A stretch of 64,000 nucleotides of DNA from Kappaphycus alvarezii. Taxonomy: Eukaryota > Rhodophyta > Florideophyceae > Gigartinales > Solieriaceae. Shown here piece after piece: positions 58,781 to 64,000 of the stretch (the stretch's first letter is position 1; every line of letters starts with the position of its first letter). The position numbers and the translations under genes were made by a program. The stretch lies in contig NADL03000515.1 in assembly GCA_002205965.3 (NCBI GenBank), positions 62,001 to 126,000 of the forward strand. Reading direction: 5' to 3'. Under the pieces are notes generated by a model. It was not told the DNA's origin and ran no database searches. It worked only from the letters and a program-made list of their open reading frames with translations.

Positions 58781-59499
58781 TGATAGGGGTAAATCGTCGG
58801 GAGAAGAGATATTCAGAACCAACTACCCCAAGAAGGAGGTGTTGCAAGCGACAAAAGTGCTGCCGTGGTATAGTTGAACGAATAAAATGGAGTGTATATG
58901 GAAGAGAGTTGAGAGGTCTACAAGCAAGTATGGAATGGGAAGGGTCTACCACCGACGCTCTGCGACTAGCGTAAGAAAACGTTTTCTTGGATCTGAAGTT
59001 GACTCTCAACTTCCTACTACTCTGGACTTGGCTTGAAGTTGTCTGCCAACTTGCTTGACCTCCACTAAAGGAAGCAGTTTACTCGGCTTATATAGACTTT
59101 TGGCTACCCTAAAAGTCTTCAAACAAACAGACTAGTAACCATAAAATGCACTCACGGGAATCGTGTGAACCAGAGAGACCATTAGAAGATATTTCCTCAA
59201 GGTAAATATCTAGGTGCCATACCCATCCAGCCACCCATCGGCCAGGGGTGGAAATTGATGTGGCCATTATATAGACCTTTCAGAGTCACTCGTAGTATCA
59301 CCCACAACCTAGAACTGTACTGACATCCACTATGACAGCGTGTCCTAAAATAAAAAAATCAACCGATGAATTTGCCACACTCACCAAATTAAAAATATCT
59401 TGCAAATTCAAAAAATGTAAAAATATCTTCCCAGTTCCAATACTGTATACAATTATGGTCCTCATCTAGATTTTTTCGTGTGAGAATTTGCGCACATCA
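58781..59499 (-). repeat. 5' LTR of Ty3 element 2
   Basis: The plus strand starts TGATAGGGGTAAATC and ends TTGCGCACATCA. It is the same family as the solo LTR at 12574-13290 and the relic at 9756-10249. Confidence 0.95.
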
Positions 59500-59581
59500 C
59501 TTCTCCTCAAAAAACTTTGAAGATGTGAACCACTTCGAAGAGGAAAGCGACAGAAAATTCTATTTGGAAATGAGATTCATG

Positions 59582-60949
59582 TGTCAAGAGAGAAACTGAA
59601 GCTATTCTCTTTACGAGCAGAAATTCATATTCATAAATTGCTCTCTACATTTTCTTGTTTCTATTACAAGAAGAAATTCCCGTTTCTTTATAATCTTCCC
59701 CTTTTCTCTTTTTACGTGCAGCTATCCCCGCCATTGACAGTTATTCCTTTAGTCTCCTCGGATTATTTGAGCTTCTTCGACTCTAAATATCTTCTTCCAT
59801 AATCAAGAGTAGACGCTCGTAATTTTCTCCATTAATTATCCTTTTCAATGCGAATTTCACTAATTACCATTATAAGAGTAACTTTTGCCTTTTTTTATCC
59901 AGCAGGCCTGCTTATCTGAGCCTGTTGAAGCTTTTTAACACCTTCTTATGTTGGCTAAAATTTATTTACAGTCCTCTAACAACAACAACTCGACAGTTTA
60001 AAACCCTTTGGTAACCACCATGCACGGACTTCCCCCTTTTTGCCTCATTTCCAAATCCTGTCATCCTCGCGTCATCACCGTCTCCCCTCTATTCACTTCG
60101 GTCCCAGTCGGTGTAGAGGACTTCCTACGCCATCAAACAAGAAAGCGCTTCACGGAGCTTGTAGCTCGTCACCTGGTAGAGATCGAGGCAAAGAGCGCAG
60201 CGACCGGGGACTTGGAAGAAGAAGACGTTAGGTCAGAGGAGTACTTCGAGGAGTGGGTTGTCCCGGAACTGGTCTACGGGATCTAAGAAGAGGGACGGAG
60301 AGGACGAGTCCGAGGATGAAGAAGAGGAGGTCGAGGTTGAGAAGGATGAGGAGGGGTAAGGAATAACGGATGAACTCGCATTGGAGGGAGCGAAATGTAT
60401 GGGCCAAGCGGTCCCGACCATAGGTTCATTGGGAGGGACATTAGATGAGCTGTATTTCTCGCAAGAAGTAGGCAAGTATGAACCATTCATGGATACTTTA
60501 GGAAATTAACGGGTACTTATGGTGTCTTGATTGAAGTGCTAGGCTCTGATATAAAGGAAGAAGATTGTGAGGGATAGATTTTTTCGGTTGCTATTGAGTA
60601 TCTTTTATCAAAGTAGCTACGTCTACATGGATTTTTTCTGCGTGTTTTAGCCTTTTATAGTAGTTTTCCTCATATTTTAGTTTGCTAAATCTCTATATTA
60701 GATGAATAGATTTCTTTCTTGTGGACAGGGAAGGTAGATTGATAGTCAACTTCAAAAAAACCTTCGATAAGCTCTCTCGACTCGAAGCGAGGTGAGGTTT
60801 GCCCCAAAGAATTAGTTACTAGATCAATAACTCTTCTTTTACTACTATTCATCAGAATTTATCGTTAAATTATACGAAAGAACTTTAGTTATCCTTATTT
60901 GGGGTAGTTGGTGGTTCCCTTTTCCGTTGGAGCCATTTTTATCCTATCA
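59582..60949 (+). mobile_element. Solo LTR containing an ORF (copy 2)
   Basis: It starts TGTCAAGAGAGAAACTGAAG and ends TATCCTATCA. It is colinear with the minus-strand unit 6660-5205: the leader block (ttgacagttattcctttagtc, about 59735), the ORF, the TATA-like ctatattaga (about 60690) and the tail ggggtagttggtggttccctttt. The flanks tcatg and ttatt do not give a clear TSD. The last ~300 bp resemble the end of the 719-bp Ty3 LTR. Confidence 0.65.
60020..60577 (+). CDS. ORF inside a long LTR (copy 2), unknown protein
   Basis: The ATG at 60020 sits in a good context (accaccATG) about 440 bp into the LTR. The first 88 codons read VGVEDFLRHQTRKRFTELVA, RHLVEIEAK and SEEYFEEWVVPELVYG to a TAA at about 60284. 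One frame over, the protein continues KRDGEDESEDEEEEVEVEKD, an acidic run, then another TAA at about 60358, GGTLDELYFSQEVGKYEPF, and after a last shift TYGVLIEVLGSDIKEED to TAG at 60575-60577. The same blocks in the same order occur in the copy at 6192-5575, so the protein was selected at some time. No known family is recognised. As read it is broken by two shifts and one stop. Confidence 0.5.
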
Positions 60950-62433
60950 TTATTTTCAGATTATTCTCCAGAACCGTTTATCTGCTTCCGTAATTAGAAA
61001 GTACGGTTCTTTGGACCTTTTCTTAAGCGGATAAGAAATATGAACGGATATGAGATATGGGGAAAAGGGATACAAAAGAGGTAAAGATTATTTGACCTGA
61101 AACTAGAGATGATCTTTATTCGGCTTTGATATTGGCAAGGACTGCAAAGTTTCGGAATTAACAAGAGTTAATTACGACTTGTGCAAGACCTAAGCTCGTC
61201 CCAATTCCCGTTTCCCCATTCGAAGGCTGGAAACTATGCCCATATAATGTGGTAAACAACGTTGCTTGGGAAAAAGCTTTTAGAGAGATGTAATCGTTCG
61301 AAAAGGTTCGTTCGATAATAGTGGAAAGGAATGATGCAGCAGCTGTGAGGGCAAAAAATGCGTGCTTTATGGTCGGTCGTACCTCGGTTTTTTGAGGGAC
61401 ATCGTAATCTTACCTTGCGACCTTCCATCATTTAGCTTTTCTTATGCACCACCTCTCCAGGTAACAGCCACAATGTCTTCCAAAATTAAACCTCCCTAAA
61501 CGTTATCTTTGTCTGTGAGAAAGGGTGAAATAGGGTGGTCGTTTCCTGTGAGAGCTGGGTTTGCTGAGAAACAGGGGAGCTTTGGGGGAAGGCGCTGCGT
61601 AACAGAGAAGACAAAATACTAAAAAGAAGTCGTGTAAAGGAGATTTAATGGTTCAATATGAATAAGAGTTCGGTTCAATGAGCTTTCCAGTCGACTAAAA
61701 CGTGGCCAAGGGCCCGCTCAGCAAGCAAGCAGCATTAGAGGTGACCATCAACGCGGCATGTCCATGATGGAGAATGATCCGCACCTTGGAGTATTGGTCC
61801 CGGTCTCGGCTGGCTACCGAACGTGCAACTTCCGTAATGAGAGAAAAAGCGTCGGGGTGCCACCCTGCGAGCGTGGAGACGGGGACGGGAAAGAGCCTCT
61901 TTCTTCCAGGTAATAAGGCTACAAACCCATGATATTTCCGTAGCGTATCAGCGTAGGCCGCGTTTAAGCTTGTCTGTGGGTTAAAGATTTCATTCTGATA
62001 TGAGGAATGGATAGCAGGTTCACAAAAGTGACATTGAAGTAGTCGGTGTCCCCGGCAGGGCCTGTAGCCCTGATATCTGGCCTCTTTTTGTGTTCCCCAC
62101 GGGCCCGGGGTGCGACAAAGGGTTGCCTTGCGTCGAGGCCGAGATCTTATTTACGATAAATATAAAAATATTAAACACAAAGATCCAAGAGATAAAGATA
62201 ATTGAAATATAATAAAAATTACTTGAAAGAAATACGGCTTCAATTAATTGATATTGAATAAAGCCAATTTAAACGATGTCTGACCGAATATTCTGATGGA
62301 CAGGAGTTGCGTAAAAAATTCTAATAACCAGGCCTATTTATGCTCCAGTAAGAAGAGTATATGATTCTATAACTTCAGGTAAAAACTTAGTGATTTAGTG
62401 ACCATGATTCGAACAGAAGTGATTCTTGAAGTA
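60950..62433. other. Probable 3' flank/LTR of the chromovirus
   Basis: No gene is seen. The 3' LTR of the minus-strand chromovirus should begin somewhere left of 62434, but with its partner outside the window its borders cannot be set. 61720-61750 (cagcaagcaagcagcattagaggtgacc) resembles 43090-43120. Confidence 0.4.
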
Positions 62434-63997
62434 TTATCCAGGCGAGACAAAGTCCAGATAAGTCTTTTCTGGTAGTATATATATCTGCATTCGCGCGAGC
62501 CATTGAAAACTGCGTCCACGCCGTCGATGGCTGAGTTTCTCCGCTACGATAAACTCTGCAGCGCTATCGATCGTTGCCACGGGAGCCCGCAGCACTGATT
62601 GTTGTCCAATATCTGGTGGTTGAGTGTGGTGAGGTGTGGTATGTTCGAGGTGTACCACATCGTGCGCTCGCACAGATTGCGGAAATTGAACCCGAATTGC
62701 TTCCTCACCGATAAGCTCAGTCACCGGGAAAGGGCCATAACGTCTTGCAGCAAGCTTCCTCGATTTCTGCGCCTTATTAGGAGGGGCCTTGAAATAACGA
62801 TAACTTATACATAAATAGTCCCCCACTGGATAAGTATGAGGGCGACTACGGCAAGCATTGTTTGTTTCATACTTGGTGCGCGCAAACCTACGCGCTAGCT
62901 TTGCATAATCCGCAGATTTCGGCAAACGCTCCTGTAGATCGCTGATGGACTGGACAATGGTCTGATTCGGGTGTATAAAGTCCAACGGAGATTTGGGCAC
63001 CATCCGAGGTCCAATTCAAATGGAGAATACCCCAGCGAATCCACTTCGGCAGAATTTTAGGCAAAATCAGCGGCAACGAGAAGCTCGCGCCAATCATCTT
63101 GTCAATTATTGCAACAAAAACGCAAGTAGTTTGAAATCATGCGGTTCACGATTTCCAAGGCGCCATCCGTTTGTGCAAGATAACTGCTTGACATCTTGAG
63201 TTGAATGCCAAGTAAGCGGTTGAGTTCCTGCCAAAATTTTGACACGAAACGGAGTTGCGATCGCTGACGATAGAGTCGGGAAATCCATGTTGACGGAAGA
63301 TGTGTTCAAAAAAATTTCGCGCAACCTCCTCTGCTGTGTCCGAACTCTTTCCAGGGATAAAATTTACCCTCTTACCGAACCGATCAACGTACGTGGTGAT
63401 ATAATCGTAACCTTTTTTGTCTGTGGCAAGTGAGTAACGAAATCCATGGCGACAGAACCCCACCGGCGATCTGGTTGTTCCAATGACTGCGTTTCACCAT
63501 AGAGCTTCTGTCGGAGGTCTTTGTGTTGTTGAAAATCCTGGCAACCGCGGCAATATTGTCGGATGTCTCGCGTTTTCTTCTTCCAGTAAAATCTGTTGAA
63601 CCGTGCCGCTGTTTTTGCGACACCAAAGTGACCCCCAAGCTTCGAGTCGTGAGCCAATTCTAAAAGTCATCGCTAATTTTTGCGTGCCACACATATTTTT
63701 CCGTCGTACAGAAGCACCTATGCATCTAACCGAAAATGCAGTAGTATCTTTTCTAATTGTGTTCTCTCCGTTGGATTTTCGGGCCATTTCTTTTTGTAGT
63801 GCGCCATAAACTGAACTGAAAGCCGGTTCATGATCATAACTGTTCGTAAAATCCAATGGTAGGACACTTGAACATTCACAATGTTCGAAACGTGCACGAA
63901 GACTGGTGGGTGAGGGATCCACGAAAGTGCGTCCGCAAAAGGTGTATCTATCAGGGCTTCATTGCTACCTCAGTTATTCAGAACTTGCCTAAATAGT
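62434..63997 (-). pseudogene. Chromovirus (Ty3) integrase-chromodomain, partial
   Basis: It enters from the right edge. Minus-strand frames give DSKLGGHFGVAKTAARFNRF and RQYCRGCQDFQQHK (HHCC zinc region, about 63.5-63.65 kb), VAMDFVTHLPQT (first Asp), YVDRFGKRVNFIP, GFPDSIVSDRNSVS (second Asp, about 63.27 kb), then YAKLARRFARTKYETNNACR, YFKAPPNKAQKSRKLAARRY with GPFPV, and DVVHLEHTTPHH. Last comes EFIVAEKLSHRRRGRSFQWL, which looks like the start of a chromodomain, the targeting module that defines chromoviruses. Stops and shifts show it is decayed. It is more distantly related to the two Ty3 elements than they are to each other. Confidence 0.85.
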
Positions 63998-64000
63998 CTA

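Larger units (their letters stand above)
51989..59499 (-). mobile_element. Ty3 retrotransposon 2, young, with extra 3' ORF
   Basis: LTRs lie at 51989-52706 and 58781-59499, with a perfect TSD cttct (51984-51988 and 59500-59504). By eye the LTRs differ at about six bases and one indel, roughly 99% identical, so the insertion is recent. The minus-strand order is gag (two knuckles), protease, RT with intact YIDD, RNase H, integrase, and an additional ORF before the 3' LTR. The proteins are homologous to Ty3 element 1, but the LTRs are not. The frames contain many one-base shifts, surprising for so young a copy. Confidence 0.96.

Noticed and set aside
1-64000. CRISPR arrays, bacterial operons, rRNA
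   Set aside because: No regularly spaced repeats of CRISPR type and no rRNA-like sequence were seen; the content is eukaryotic transposons.

Overview
The window is eukaryotic nuclear DNA made almost entirely of transposable elements. It has no operons, rRNA, tRNA or housekeeping genes. What fills it is LTR retrotransposons of the Ty1/copia, Ty3 and chromovirus types, a tyrosine-recombinase (DIRS-like) retroelement, non-LTR elements with a C-terminal restriction-like endonuclease, and one large DNA transposon. Pyrimidine-rich leaders before ATGs and a secreted cysteine-rich protein would suit a fungus, but an alga or another protist cannot be excluded. The lineage is not settled by sequence alone.

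Layout. 1-5.2 kb holds nothing recognisable. 5.2-6.7 kb is a long solo LTR (about 1.46 kb) with a decayed ORF inside its U3. 6.7-14.2 kb is old debris: a small ORF, an LTR relic, a gag/protease remnant, a 717-bp solo LTR with a perfect target-site duplication (TSD), and a possible non-LTR tail. 14.2-18.5 kb is a DIRS/Ngaro-like element (gag, RT-RNase H, tyrosine recombinase) between direct repeats. 18.618-30.179 kb reads as one 11.6-kb DNA transposon with terminal inverted repeats starting CACAGGG. It has TGCCT/AGGCA-rich subterminal zones and four decayed genes in two convergent pairs: transposase, SET-domain protein, and two unknown proteins. 30.618-36.644 kb is a complete but dead Ty1/copia element (TSD GAGCT).

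36.742-42.519 kb is a young Ty3 element on the minus strand (TSD GTTAC) whose RT catalytic segment is deleted. 43.5-47.4 kb holds three fragments of endonuclease-bearing non-LTR elements, two of them tail to tail. 50.3-50.8 kb encodes a secreted protein with four cystine-knot-like modules, the best candidate for a host gene. 51.989-59.499 kb is a second young Ty3 element on the minus strand (TSD CTTCT, 719-bp LTRs about 99% identical). It carries an extra ORF after integrase that contains a duplicated unknown domain. 59.58-60.95 kb is a second copy of the ORF-bearing LTR. The right edge (62.4-64.0 kb, minus) is the integrase-chromodomain end of a chromovirus cut by the window.

Most ORFs are broken. 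In the young Ty3 elements, the non-LTR copy and the cystine-knot gene, several breaks are single-base shifts at homopolymers. Part of the damage may therefore be assembly indels rather than decay. The strongest leads are the four-gene DNA transposon, the ORF-bearing LTR family and the duplicated-domain 3' ORF of the second Ty3 element.
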